From Bradyrhizobium sp. BTAi1 (lineage in GTDB: Bacteria > Pseudomonadota > Alphaproteobacteria > Rhizobiales > Xanthobacteraceae), in the NCBI RefSeq assembly GCF_000015165.1, contig NC_009485.1, forward strand, positions 2,086,001-2,150,000: DNA of 64,000 bases, given 5' to 3'. The translations under genes and the position numbers were made by a program. Each line of letters opens with the position of its first letter. Position 1 is the first letter of the stretch. The notes under the pieces were generated by a model that saw only the letters and a program-made list of their open reading frames with translations, was not told where the DNA came from and ran no database searches. Of the stretch, positions 18,285 through 27,323 are shown piece by piece.

Positions 18285-18807
18285 ACGCTCTCTTCTGATT
18301 GTCGAGGATGACGACGGCTTCGCGCGCACCCTGAAGCGGTCGTTCGAGCGGCGTGGCTATGAGGCCGTGGTCGCCGCCTCGCTCGAGGAAGTCGACGAGG
18401 CCCTGAAAGAGAAGACGTTCGGCTATGCGGTGGTCGATCTGAAGCTCGGCGGCGCTTCGGGTCTCGTCTGCGTCGAGAAGCTGCATGCGCATGATCCGGA
18501 GATGCTGATCGTGGTGCTCACCGGCTTTGCCAGCATCGCCACCGCGGTCGAGGCGATCAAGCTCGGCGCCTGCCATTATCTCGCCAAGCCGTCGAACACC
18601 GACGACATCGAGGAAGCCTTCCGCAAGGCCGAGGGCAATGCGCAGATCGCGCTCCCCGAGCGCTCCACCTCGATCAAGACCCTGGAATGGGAACGCATCC
18701 ACCAGACCCTGATCGAGACCGACTTCAACATCTCCGAGGCGGCACGACGGCTCGGCATGCATCGCCGCACCTTGGCCCGCAAGCTCGAAAAGCGGCCAGT
18801 GAAGTAG
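18274..18807 (+). CDS. actR: Response regulator of the RegA/PrrA/ActR family
   Basis: A 177-residue regulator: a receiver domain with acidic pocket VEDDDG and phospho-acceptor Asp55 (VVDLKLG), conserved Thr/Lys (VLTGFAS, LAKPS), a short linker, and a Fis-type helix-turn-helix NISEAARRLGMHRRTLARKL that closely matches RegA. The start is GTG 18274, preceded by GGAGAG and overlapping the kinase gene by 11 nt, so the pair is coupled. RegA-type regulators control oxidases, carbon and nitrogen fixation genes according to redox state. Confidence 0.93.
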   Translation: MEIERSLLIVEDDDGFARTLKRSFERRGYEAVVAASLEEVDEALKEKTFGYAVVDLKLGGASGLVCVEKLHAHDPEMLIVVLTGFASIATAVEAIKLGACHYLAKPSNTDDIEEAFRKAEGNAQIALPERSTSIKTLEWERIHQTLIETDFNISEAARRLGMHRRTLARKLEKRPVK

Positions 18808-18882
18808 GCGGCTCGCCTTGCTTGGTCGTAGTCAGCTGCCTCGGCACCGACGGGGCGCTCCCGCTCCCCGTTGTACACGGGG

Positions 18883-18904
18883 GCGCGACGAGCTTCGCTC
18901 GCGC
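18883..18904. repeat. Small stem-loop downstream of the response regulator gene
   Basis: GCGCGA (18883-18888) pairs with TCGCGC (18899-18904). It lies about 75 nt after the stop, with no T-run. It may be a weak terminator or a fragment of a dispersed element. Nothing else is visible between 18807 and 19000. Confidence 0.35.
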
Positions 18905-18999
18905 TGAGAGGGGAGGGATGAGGTAAACCGCGCAAGAGGCACGGCCTCAGCGCCACATCAGCAGCTCATCCATCTCCTTGGGCGAATTCGCCCTCATCA

Positions 19000-19197
19000 T
19001 CACATCGGATGATGCGACAGGTAGGCTGTCGTCTTGAGGATGACCATCAAGGTCAGCAGGCCGCAGGCGCCGGTCAGCACCAGCGCGAAGCGAGCGAACT
19101 GACCGAGCAGGGCGCGGGCCCTGTCGTTCGCGCGCGCCTGAGGTTTTGACCATGCCGCACGATGCAGCTGCTGGTGGTGAGACGTGAGAAGGGACAT
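19000..19197 (-). CDS. Small single-helix membrane protein, unknown function
   Basis: A 65-residue frame read from an internal ATG (MSLLTSHHQQL). A basic, hydrophilic N-terminal half is followed by one transmembrane helix, FALVLTGACGLLTLMVILKTTAYL, and a short histidine tail. The helix and basic flank look like a real small inner-membrane protein rather than a shadow frame. I recognise no family, the ribosome site is poor, and in-frame starts at 19206 and 19260 are possible. Confidence 0.45.
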   Translation of the reverse strand: MSLLTSHHQQLHRAAWSKPQARANDRARALLGQFARFALVLTGACGLLTLMVILKTTAYLSHHPM

Positions 19198-19276
19198 CTG
19201 ATCCATCCATATGTCCGGTCGGCCAAGCCGACCTTCGCTCGGATGGATATGCCTCCGCATGTCATAGGAATGCGAG

Positions 19277-19298
19277 ATGCGGCCGCGTGCGGCCGCAT
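19277..19298. repeat. Perfect palindrome upstream of the small membrane protein gene
   Basis: ATGCGGCCGC-GT-GCGGCCGCAT, 10-bp arms with a 2-nt centre, lying about 80 nt upstream of the preferred minus-strand start at 19197 and just after the 3' end of the DUF2130 gene. It could be an operator or the stem of a terminator for the DUF2130 gene; the bases past it on the minus strand have no T-run. Confidence 0.5.
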
Positions 19299-19361
19299 AG
19301 GAAAATCATAAAAGTAGTATAGTGGTGCAGGGCTACGGCCGAATGCGCGCGGGCGACGCGC

Positions 19362-20636
19362 CTACTCCGCCGCCTGGCTCTTGCCCTCGATCAGCAGCAC
19401 GTCGAGGCTTTCGATCTCCTGCATCGCTCGTCCGGCGATGCCCTGCAGGTCGCCGTAGAGGCCCGCGGTGGAATCCAGCACGCCGCGCAGTTGCTCCTCG
19501 CGCTTGGCCCACAGACGCATCATGGTCTTGCGCTCGCGATCGAGATCCGACTGCATCTCGGTGAAGCGTTCGACGATGGCGTCGATGCGGTGACGAAAAC
19601 GGGGACCTGTGAGATAGGCGTAGACCATCTCCATCTTGGTCTGCTGGCCCTCCTGGGCGAGCTTGCTGCCGGCGACGTCGATCAGCGACTGGCGCAGCGC
19701 CAGCGAGAGCGGCAGCGCGAACCGCGGCTCGGCGACCCAGACGCCGTCGATCAGGTCGAAGCCGTCGACGCCCTTGGGCAGCGCGGTCGACACGATCAGC
19801 GCGATGTCGGCCTTGGCCGCGCGCAGGTCGTCGCGCAGCTTGACGAGCCAGCCATCGCTCCAGTTCTTGGTGCGCTTGGATTCCCACAGGATCGCGCCGC
19901 AGACCTGGCCGCTCGGGGCCACCACCCGATGGATCACGTCGCCGCCGAACTCGCCCTTCGGTACCGGCTCGACCAGATCGCGCGGGAAGCGCGCGCGCAA
20001 CTGCGATTCCAGCTCGATCTCCAGCGCTTCGCCCTGCAGCTGCTGCGAGCCCTGCTCGGCCTTGCGGCGCAGCTCCTCGATCTGGCGCTGCATGCCGGCG
20101 ATCTGGGTCTCCTTCTCGGCGACCTTGGCTTTCAGCCCTTCTTCGGCCTCGAGCCGCGCCTTGTCGCGCACGGCGACGAGCGACTCCTGGACCTTCTTCT
20201 CGACGGTGAGATCGAGCTCGCGGCGGGCCTCGTCGAGCTCGCGCTGCTTGCGCATCATCTCGGCCTGCGCCTTCTGGGCGTCGGCGAGCTTGGCGTCCTT
20301 GCTGAGGATGGCCTCGTGCAGTTCGGCGAGCTGGCGGTCGCGATTGCCCATCTCATCCGCGACGGCCTGGCGTGCCTTCGCCGCCTCGGCCTCGGCGATC
20401 GCGGCGCGCTCCGCCTTCAGCTTGGCGGCGACCTGCTGGTCGATCGCGGCCTTGGCCTGCGCGATCTGCTCCTGCGCCGCTTTGAGCTGCGCCTCGCGGC
20501 GGCCGAAATCGGCCTCCTTGGCGGCAAGCTGCTTCTCGAACTGCCGGCGGGTCTCCGCGATCAAGGGCGCGGCGAGCTGCTCGGTGAGCTTGATCTCGGT
20601 GCGGCAGGAGGGGCAGACGATCTGTGGATCGGTCAT
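19362..20636 (-). CDS. DUF2130 domain protein with long coiled coil
   Basis: A 424-residue cytoplasmic protein. I start at ATG 20636, preceded by GGAAGGATG, giving MTDPQIVCPSCRTEI. The N-terminus is half of a zinc ribbon (CPSC). Residues about 25-190 are an alanine/glutamate/lysine-rich coiled coil. Residues about 200-390 form the DUF2130 domain, with GEFGGDVIHRVV, CGAILWESKRTKNWSDGWLVKLRDD and VSTALPKGVDGF. The domain has been compared with the PD-(D/E)xK nuclease fold; the E-S-K (ESKRTKNW) motif fits that idea. The biological role is unknown. It stands alone between a small membrane protein and the RND operon. Confidence 0.8.
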   Translation of the reverse strand: MTDPQIVCPSCRTEIKLTEQLAAPLIAETRRQFEKQLAAKEADFGRREAQLKAAQEQIAQAKAAIDQQVAAKLKAERAAIAEAEAAKARQAVADEMGNRDRQLAELHEAILSKDAKLADAQKAQAEMMRKQRELDEARRELDLTVEKKVQESLVAVRDKARLEAEEGLKAKVAEKETQIAGMQRQIEELRRKAEQGSQQLQGEALEIELESQLRARFPRDLVEPVPKGEFGGDVIHRVVAPSGQVCGAILWESKRTKNWSDGWLVKLRDDLRAAKADIALIVSTALPKGVDGFDLIDGVWVAEPRFALPLSLALRQSLIDVAGSKLAQEGQQTKMEMVYAYLTGPRFRHRIDAIVERFTEMQSDLDRERKTMMRLWAKREEQLRGVLDSTAGLYGDLQGIAGRAMQEIESLDVLLIEGKSQAAE

Positions 20637-20743
20637 GATTCGCATCCTTCCATGGAAGCCGAACCTAACCGGCCGCCGCGTGGCGTTTAACCCACGCGAA
20701 CGGCTTATCCCATGCAATTATCTGCGATTCCGCAAGCCCCGAC

Positions 20744-23700
20744 TTAGGCCCCATGCGGAGCGGCATCGGCCGCTGCGCTGTTCTCCGGCGTCTTGATGCG
20801 GAACCAGGCGACGTAGAGCGCCGGCAGGAACAGGAGCGTCAGCACGGTGCCGACGATGATGCCGCCCATCATCGCATAGGCCATGGGGCCCCAGAACACC
20901 TCGCGGGCGATCGGAATCAGCGCCAGCGAGGCTGCGGCGGCGGTCAGCATGATCGGCCGCATGCGGTGCTCGGTCGCCTCCATCACCGCCTCCCAGGGCG
21001 GCCGGCCCTCGTCGCGCAGATGCTCGATCTGCACGATCAGGATCACCGAGTTGCGGATCAGGATGCCGATCAGTGCGAGCACGCCGAGGATGGCGACGAA
21101 GCCGAGCGGCGCGCCGCTCGGCAGCAGCGCCGCGACAACGCCGATCAGCGCCAGTGGCGCCACTGCGAACACCAGGAACAGGCGCTGGAAGCTCTGCAGC
21201 TGCAGCATCAGGATGGTGGCCATCGTGAACAGCATGATCGGAACGACGGCAATGATCGGCGCCTGGCTCTTGGCGCTTTCCTCGACCGCGCCGCCGGTGA
21301 CGACCTTGAAGCCGGCCGGAAGCTTGGCGTTGAAGGCCGTGATCGCGGGCTTGAGCTGATCGACCACCGTGTTCGGCTGGACCTGATCGATCACGCTGGC
21401 CTTCAGGGTCAGCGTCGGCTGCCGCGAGCGCCGCCAGATCTCGGGCTGCTCGATCTCGTAGCGCAGCGTCGCGAGCGCGGCGAGCGGGATCGACTGGCCG
21501 TTCGAGCCCGACAGCTGCAGGTCGCGCAGCGTCTCCAGCGATTGCCGTTCCTTGGCCTGGGCGCGGCCGCGCACATCGATGAGATAGATGTCGTCGCGCA
21601 CCTGGGTGATCGAGGAGCCGTCGAGCACGCTGTTGAGCGCGTTGGCGATGTCGGATGAGGTCACGCCGAGCTGGCGCGCCTTGTCCTGCAGCACGTCGAC
21701 CTTCACGACGCGGGCGGGCTCCATCCAGTCGAAGATGACGGCGCCGAGATGACTGTTGGCCCGCATCACGCCGGCGAGCTGCTGGGCGATTTCGCGCACC
21801 TTGGCGACATCGGGCCCGCTGACACGATATTGCACCGGGCGGCCGACCGGCGGCCCGATGTCGAGCAGATGCACATAGGCGTCGGTGCCGGGGAAGGTCT
21901 TGGTGAGATAGGTCTGCAGCTTGGCGCGGGCGCGGTCGCGCGCCTCCAGGCTCTTGGTCACGACGATGATCTGGCCGAACGACACGTCGGCCGGCTGCAC
22001 GTCGAACGACAGGACGAAGCGCTGCGCGCCGGAGCCGACATAGGTCGACCAATGGTCGATATCAGGATCGCCCTTGAGCGCCTCCTGCTCGAACCTCGCC
22101 ATCTGCGCATTGGTCTCGGCGATCGAGGAATTCTGCGGCAGGTTGAAGTCGATCACCAGCTCGTTGCGGTCCGAGGAGGGGAAGAACTGCTGCTGCACGA
22201 AGCGCATCCCGAACACCGAGAGAGCGAAGATCAGGACGGTCACGATGATCGTGGTCCAGCGATGCCGCATGCAGGCGTCGAGCATGGCGCGGAACATCCG
22301 CGTCAGCCGGCCCGCCTCGGCATGGTGGCTCGGCAGGCTCGCGGGCAGGATGGTGACCCCGAGCAGCGGCGTGAACAGCACGGCCACGATCCACGATACG
22401 ATCAGCGAGACCGCGATCACGACGAAGAGCGTGAAGGTGAATTCGCCGGCGGCGCTGTTGTTCAGCCCGATCGGGATGAAACCGGCGACCGTGACCAGCG
22501 TTCCCGTCAGCATCGGAAACGCCGTGGACGTGTACACATAGGTCGCCGCCTTCTTCAGCGAATCGCCGACCTCGAGCCGCGCTACCATCATCTCGACCGC
22601 GATCATGGCGTCGTCGACGAGGAGGCCGAGCGCGATGATCAGCGCGCCCAGCGAGATGCGCTGCAGCGAGATGCCGGTATAGGCCATGACCAGGAAGGTG
22701 ATCGCGAGCACCAGCGGGATCGAGATCGCGACGACCAGGCCGGCGCGCACGCCGAGGCTGACGAAGCTGATCGCGAGCACGATGATGACGGCCTCGTAGA
22801 GCGCCTTGGTGAAGCCGCCAACCGCTTCCTCGACGATCTTGGGCTGGTCCGAGACGAGATGCACGCCGACGCCGACCGGCAGGTCGGCAACGACCTTGGT
22901 CATCTCCTCCTTCAGCGCCTCGCCGAAATCGAGCAGATTGGCGCCGGCCTTCATGCCGATGGCCAGGCCGATGGCCGGCTGGCCGTTGAAGCGGAACAGC
23001 GAGGTCGGCGGATCCTCGTAGCCGCGGCTGATGGTGGCGACGTCGGTGAGCGGGAAGAAGCGGTCGTTGATGCGCAGGTTGATCGCCTTGAGGCTCTCCT
23101 CCGAGGTGAACTGGCCGGAGACGCGCACCGCAACGCGCTCGGGGCCCGCCTGGAGCACGCCGGACGGCGACACCGCGTTCTGGGCCTGCAGCGCGTTGAG
23201 GATGGTGCGCTGGTCGATGCCGAGCGCGGCCACCTTGCGCGGCGAGAATTCGAGATAGATCACCTCGTTCTGCGCGCCGACGATGTCGACGCGGCCGACA
23301 TTCGGCACCGTCAGCACCTTGGCGCGGACCTCCTCGACGCGGTCGCGCAGCTGGCGCTGGCTCAAGCCGTCGCTGGTGAAGGCGTAGATGTTGCCGAACA
23401 CGTCGCCGAAGCGGTCGTTGAAGCCGGGCCCGACCACGCCCGACGGGAAGTCGCCCTTGATGTCATTGATCAGGTTGCGGACCTGCAGCCAGGTCGGCAC
23501 CACGTCGCGCGCCTTGGTCGTGTCGCGCAGATTGACGAACACGGTGGTCTGGCCCGGCACGGTCAGGCTCTTGGTGTAGTCGAGCGCCGGCAGCTCCTCG
23601 AGCTTCTTCTCGATCCGCTCGGTGACCTGCCGCGTCATCTCCTCGGCCGAGGCGCCGGGCCATTTGGCCTGGATCAGCATCGTCTTGATGGTGAAGGACG

Positions 23701-23821
23701 GATCCTCCTCGCGTCCCAGATGCAGATAGGAGTAGAGGCCGGCCGCCATGAAGGCGATCATGAAGTACCAGACGAGCGAACGGTGCTCGAGGGCCCAGTC
23801 GGAGAGATTGAAGGACTTCAC
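20744..23821 (-). CDS. RND-family efflux permease
   Basis: A 1025-residue inner-membrane pump of the AcrB/MexF superfamily, full length for the HAE-type group. Two transmembrane blocks flank two periplasmic docking/porter regions. The proton-relay acidic pair is visible as LGLLVDDAMIAVE (about residue 403), in the middle of helix 4. The N-terminus FNLSDWALEHRSLVWYFMIA is typical of the multidrug rather than metal branch. The start overlaps the preceding adaptor gene by 4 nt. No outer-membrane channel gene is nearby, so it would use one encoded elsewhere. The upstream TetR gene and operator suggest inducible expression. Confidence 0.93.
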   Translation of the reverse strand: MKSFNLSDWALEHRSLVWYFMIAFMAAGLYSYLHLGREEDPSFTIKTMLIQAKWPGASAEEMTRQVTERIEKKLEELPALDYTKSLTVPGQTTVFVNLRDTTKARDVVPTWLQVRNLINDIKGDFPSGVVGPGFNDRFGDVFGNIYAFTSDGLSQRQLRDRVEEVRAKVLTVPNVGRVDIVGAQNEVIYLEFSPRKVAALGIDQRTILNALQAQNAVSPSGVLQAGPERVAVRVSGQFTSEESLKAINLRINDRFFPLTDVATISRGYEDPPTSLFRFNGQPAIGLAIGMKAGANLLDFGEALKEEMTKVVADLPVGVGVHLVSDQPKIVEEAVGGFTKALYEAVIIVLAISFVSLGVRAGLVVAISIPLVLAITFLVMAYTGISLQRISLGALIIALGLLVDDAMIAVEMMVARLEVGDSLKKAATYVYTSTAFPMLTGTLVTVAGFIPIGLNNSAAGEFTFTLFVVIAVSLIVSWIVAVLFTPLLGVTILPASLPSHHAEAGRLTRMFRAMLDACMRHRWTTIIVTVLIFALSVFGMRFVQQQFFPSSDRNELVIDFNLPQNSSIAETNAQMARFEQEALKGDPDIDHWSTYVGSGAQRFVLSFDVQPADVSFGQIIVVTKSLEARDRARAKLQTYLTKTFPGTDAYVHLLDIGPPVGRPVQYRVSGPDVAKVREIAQQLAGVMRANSHLGAVIFDWMEPARVVKVDVLQDKARQLGVTSSDIANALNSVLDGSSITQVRDDIYLIDVRGRAQAKERQSLETLRDLQLSGSNGQSIPLAALATLRYEIEQPEIWRRSRQPTLTLKASVIDQVQPNTVVDQLKPAITAFNAKLPAGFKVVTGGAVEESAKSQAPIIAVVPIMLFTMATILMLQLQSFQRLFLVFAVAPLALIGVVAALLPSGAPLGFVAILGVLALIGILIRNSVILIVQIEHLRDEGRPPWEAVMEATEHRMRPIMLTAAAASLALIPIAREVFWGPMAYAMMGGIIVGTVLTLLFLPALYVAWFRIKTPENSAAADAAPHGA

Positions 23822-24894
23822 GGCTGAGTTTCCTGATCGATGCGGATGGACTGGCCATCCTTGAGACTGTTCACGCCGGCGGTGACGACGCGCTGGCCGG
23901 CTTCGAGGCCGCCGGTGACCCGGAGGCTGCCATCCTCATTGGTGGCGATCGTGACTTCCTGCCGCTTCACCGTCTTGCTGGCGGTGTCGATCAGCCAGAC
24001 GAAGCGCTTGTCGTTTTGCTCCAGCACGGCCGAGCGCGGCAGCCGGATGACCATCTTCTGCTCCGCATCGAGACTGGCGGTGACCGTGGTACCGAGACGC
24101 ATGATCTCAGGCGGATTGTCGAGCGCGATGCGGACACGGCGGGTGCGCGTCGTCGCGTCGGCGCGTGGCGCAATCTCGCGCACTTTGCCCGAGGCGCTGA
24201 CGCTGGGATCGACCTGGAGACGCACCGTGAATGGCGTGCCGGCCTGCAATCCGCTTGCGAGGTCGTCGCCGACGTCGATGACCGCCTCGCGGATGTCGGG
24301 CCGCGCCACGGTCACGACGCTCACGCCGGGCGAGACGACCTGGCCGACCTCTGCGCTGACGGCGGTGACGATGCCGGCGAAATCCGCCTTCAGCTGGGCG
24401 TAGCCGAGCTGCTCGCGCGCCTTGGCAAGATTGGCCTGCGCCTTGATCACCGAGGCCTGCGCCGCCGCCCTTGACTGCTCGGCACTCTCCAGCGTCGCCT
24501 TCGTGGTTGCATCGGTTTCCAGCAAGGTGCGCTGCCGGCCTTCGGTGCCGGTGGCATTGGTCAGCTGCGCCTGGCTGCGGGACACGTCGGCGACCGAGGC
24601 GCGAACCGCCAACTCGAGCGCGGCGGGATCGATCGCCGCGACGACCTGATCCTTCTTCACGATGTCGCCGACATAGACCGGCCGGGCGATCAGTCGTCCC
24701 AGCACACGGAAGCTGAGATCGGCCTTGTAGCGCGGCTCGACCGTGCCGGTGACCGCCGAGGCATTGGCAGCCTGCGGCTCGACCTTCATCGACAGCACCG
24801 GCCGGATCGGCTCGGGCGCCTCGTTCTTCTCGTTGCAGCCGGCGAGCACGGCGAGCGCGAGAACCGGAAACACAGAACGCATCGGCGTCATCAC
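23818..24894 (-). CDS. RND periplasmic adaptor (membrane fusion) lipoprotein, second copy
   Basis: A 358-residue adaptor. It has a lipobox, VLAGC, near residue 19, a barrel-sandwich half with VEPRYKADLSFRVLGRL, a helical hairpin (SVADVSRSQAQLTNATG ... AKAREQLGYAQL), then GIVTAVSAEVGQVVSPG and a beta-barrel. Its pattern matches the adaptor encoded next to it, but the two are clearly diverged, so this is an old duplication or a heteromeric pair. It overlaps both neighbours by 4 nt. Confidence 0.9.
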   Translation of the reverse strand: MMTPMRSVFPVLALAVLAGCNEKNEAPEPIRPVLSMKVEPQAANASAVTGTVEPRYKADLSFRVLGRLIARPVYVGDIVKKDQVVAAIDPAALELAVRASVADVSRSQAQLTNATGTEGRQRTLLETDATTKATLESAEQSRAAAQASVIKAQANLAKAREQLGYAQLKADFAGIVTAVSAEVGQVVSPGVSVVTVARPDIREAVIDVGDDLASGLQAGTPFTVRLQVDPSVSASGKVREIAPRADATTRTRRVRIALDNPPEIMRLGTTVTASLDAEQKMVIRLPRSAVLEQNDKRFVWLIDTASKTVKRQEVTIATNEDGSLRVTGGLEAGQRVVTAGVNSLKDGQSIRIDQETQP

Positions 24895-26015
24895 GACCGC
24901 GTCTCCTCGTTGAATGTGACCTTCTGTCCGACGCTGAGCAGCTTGCCGCCCTCGGTCACGACGCGATCGCCCGGCTTCAGTCCGGAGGAGACGACGATGG
25001 CGCCGGTCTCGTAGTCCTCGATCGTGATCGGCTTGAGCGACACCGATTTGTCGCTGTCATCGACCAGCCAGACAGCCGGCGTCTTGCCGGTCGCGGTCAG
25101 CGCGCTCCACGGCAGCACGATGCGCTGCTCGGGCTTGATGAAGCCGGTGGCGGACACGGCGCTGCCCAGGATCATCTCGGGCGGCGGATTCTCGATCGCG
25201 ATCTTGACGCGAACCGTTCCGGATTTGGAATCGATGGTCGGCGAGACCTCGCGCACGCGGCCCTTGGCGGTCACGGAAGGATCCGAGAGCAGTGCCAGCG
25301 CGACCTTGGTGTCGTCGAATTTCAGCGACAGCGCTGCTTCGTAGACATCGATGACGGCATCGCGGTCGCCGTCACGGGCGAGCGTGAACACCGGCTGTGC
25401 GGCCTGCGCGACCTGGCCGGCCTCGATGTTGCGCGCGGTGATCGTGCCATCGGCGTCGGCGCGCAGCTCGGTGTAGGTGAGCGCATCCTTCGCGGTGTCG
25501 CGCTGCGCCTTGGCGGCTTCCAGCGATCCTTCCGCGGTCCGCAGCGTCTCCTGGGCCTGATCGAACGTCGCCCTGGTCGTGAAGCCGCTCGACAACAAGG
25601 TCTGCTGGCGATTGAAATTGGAGGTCGCGACCTTGACCTGCGATTCCGCGGCGCTGACCGCCGCTTCGGCGGAATCCAGGTCGGCCTGCTGTTCGGCGGG
25701 ATCGATCCTGGCCAGCACCTGGCCAGCCGTGACATGTGCGCCAACCTCGACGAGCCGCTCGGTGACACGGCCGCTGACCCGGAACGACAGGTCCGCGAGC
25801 ACGCGCGGCTGGACATCGCCCGTCAGCGTGATCGATTGCCGCCGCTCCGACAGCTTCACCGTCTCGATCTGCACCAGCCGGGCCGGTTGCTTGGCGACGT
25901 CCGCCTTGCGGTCGCAGCCCGTCAGCAGCAGCCCTGCCGCGGCACAACCAGCCATGATCACAAGGCGAGGGCTTGATGACCAAGCGGGAGGGGGAGATCG
26001 CATGAATGAGATCAT
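24891..26015 (-). CDS. RND periplasmic adaptor (membrane fusion) lipoprotein, first copy
   Basis: A 374-residue adaptor, first gene of the pump operon. Signal and lipobox are LVIMAGCAAAGLLLTGC, followed by the lipoyl-like half (GDVQPRVLADLSFRVSGRV), a coiled-coil hairpin at about residues 105-170 and TITARNIEAGQVAQAAQPVF. I start at ATG 26015; ATG 26003 is equally possible and the frame is open to 26132, with no strong ribosome site for any. It probably pairs with the second adaptor in a mixed hexamer, as known for other two-adaptor RND systems. Confidence 0.85.
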   Translation of the reverse strand: MISFMRSPPPAWSSSPRLVIMAGCAAAGLLLTGCDRKADVAKQPARLVQIETVKLSERRQSITLTGDVQPRVLADLSFRVSGRVTERLVEVGAHVTAGQVLARIDPAEQQADLDSAEAAVSAAESQVKVATSNFNRQQTLLSSGFTTRATFDQAQETLRTAEGSLEAAKAQRDTAKDALTYTELRADADGTITARNIEAGQVAQAAQPVFTLARDGDRDAVIDVYEAALSLKFDDTKVALALLSDPSVTAKGRVREVSPTIDSKSGTVRVKIAIENPPPEMILGSAVSATGFIKPEQRIVLPWSALTATGKTPAVWLVDDSDKSVSLKPITIEDYETGAIVVSSGLKPGDRVVTEGGKLLSVGQKVTFNEETRS

Positions 26016-26207
26016 GGTTGCACGTTCAGGCCCAAAGCGAAGGGTTGACAGTTTCCATCCGACCGAGCGGACCGTCGGTCGCATGGCATCCGGACGATGA
26101 AACGGGTGGCGCAGCAGGCCGAAGAACCCCAACCAGCGGTTTCCCGTCGGGAGGGATCACGGCTTCGGGAACCATGCTGAGCATCATCCCCTTGACAGTG
26201 CGTGAAT

Positions 26208-26238
26208 TAGACAATCATGTCTAGAAATAATTGTCTAG
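26208..26238. promoter_or_regulatory. Probable TetR operator in the pump/regulator divergent region
   Basis: TAGACA-ATCA-TGTCTA (26208-26223) is a perfect palindrome. A third copy of TGTCTA lies at 26232-26237, so that TAGACAAT (26208-26215) and ATTGTCTA (26230-26237) form a second 8-bp inverted repeat. A TTGACA box at 26192-26197 reads toward the regulator gene. The site fits autoregulation and repression of the RND operon by the adjacent TetR protein. Confidence 0.75.
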
Positions 26239-26315
26239 TAACATTCCTGTTGGGCGGTTTAGAACTCAGAAGGGCCGTCCCTGGGGCGAGGACATCGAGG
26301 CCTTGGGGGGCGGAA

Positions 26316-26972
26316 ATGAGGACGCGACCAGACGTGCGGCGGAAGGATGTAACGAAACCGGAGCCTTCGACGCGGACCGCGGCCCGCGCGCCCCGCCAGG
26401 CGCGAGGGCGTGAGCGCCGCGAACAGCTCCTTGATGCGGCGGCAGCGCTTATCGCCGAGTCCGGCCTCGCTGCGGTCAGCATGCATGCCGCGGCCCAGCG
26501 GGCAGGTGCCTCGATTGGCTCCGCGTATCACTTCTTCCGCGACAAGGACCAGATGCTCGATGCGCTGGCGGAGCGGCACGATGCCGAGCTGCGGTCGGCA
26601 TTCGATCGTGTGCTGCAGAGAACCGATGCGGAGTGGGCGGCGCTGTCGCCAGCCGAGATCATCGAACAGCTGATCGGCTGGGCGATCCGCTACTTCGTCC
26701 GTCATCCTGATGCGCTGGCGACGCTCGATCTGCATGACAAGGCCATGCATGGCGAATTCAAGGCGGTCATCGACCGGATCCTGCGTGCCAGGCTCGGTGA
26801 GGAGCTGGGGCCGCCGGCGGCCACAACCATCGACGCGGTCATGCTCGGCACCTTGCTGTTCACGCGCGAGCAGGACCCAAGCAGCCGCGATCTCGTGGTC
26901 GCCGTGCTGCCAGACATGTTGGCGTCCTATCTGATCGCGCTGGAGTCGAAAGCGAAGCGAATGAAACGGTGA
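26316..26972 (+). CDS. TetR/AcrR-family transcriptional regulator
   Basis: A 218-residue regulator. I chose ATG 26316 because GGGGGGCGGA precedes it; the frame stays open back to 26217, but that would run through the operator. The N-terminal arm is basic. The TetR helix-turn-helix spans about residues 33-80 with RREQLLDAAAALIAESG, VSMHAAAQRAGASIGSAYHFFRDKDQM. The C-terminal ligand domain is variable, as usual. It is divergent from the two-adaptor RND operon and probably represses it through the palindromes at 26208-26238. The inducer is unknown. Confidence 0.9.
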   Translation: MRTRPDVRRKDVTKPEPSTRTAARAPRQARGRERREQLLDAAAALIAESGLAAVSMHAAAQRAGASIGSAYHFFRDKDQMLDALAERHDAELRSAFDRVLQRTDAEWAALSPAEIIEQLIGWAIRYFVRHPDALATLDLHDKAMHGEFKAVIDRILRARLGEELGPPAATTIDAVMLGTLLFTREQDPSSRDLVVAVLPDMLASYLIALESKAKRMKR

Positions 26973-27032
26973 CGCGGCTTCGCGCTCGATGTGCAGTTCG
27001 CCGGCGGCTCGAAGCTCATGCGGACATGCATC

Positions 27033-27323
27033 TCAGCCGCCTCTCGGTGTCGGCGGCGCGGCCTGATCGACGCTCGTCATCGACAGCGGCGCTGCGTCCT
27101 CGGTGAGGACCGAGCGAACCGACGCGATGCGCCGTTTGATGCTCGCATCGCGTTGCCTGACAAGCGCTTCGATCAGCCACGCGACAAAGCCGACGACCGC
27201 AAAGCTGACGAGCAGCGAGATCACCAGAAGTCCGAGATAAAGCTTCAGCACCGAACTCGCGAAACAGGCGATCGCGATGAGCGCGACAACAATGGCCAAC
27301 AGGCTTTTGACGGAGGTCGACAT
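27033..27323 (-). CDS. Small membrane protein with two hydrophobic segments, unknown function
   Basis: A 96-residue frame: MSTSVKSLLAIVVALIAIACFA, a second hydrophobic run LGLLVISLLVSFAVVGFVAWLIEALV, then a basic amphipathic stretch and a disordered proline-containing tail. Helices, basic loop and length argue for a real small inner-membrane protein. No family recognised. Upstream bases show no strong ribosome site. Confidence 0.5.
   Translation of the reverse strand: MSTSVKSLLAIVVALIAIACFASSVLKLYLGLLVISLLVSFAVVGFVAWLIEALVRQRDASIKRRIASVRSVLTEDAAPLSMTSVDQAAPPTPRGG

Noticed and set aside
21749..23827. A 692-codon plus-strand frame opposite the RND permease
   Set aside because: Shadow frame, His/Asp/Arg-rich, no family resemblance.
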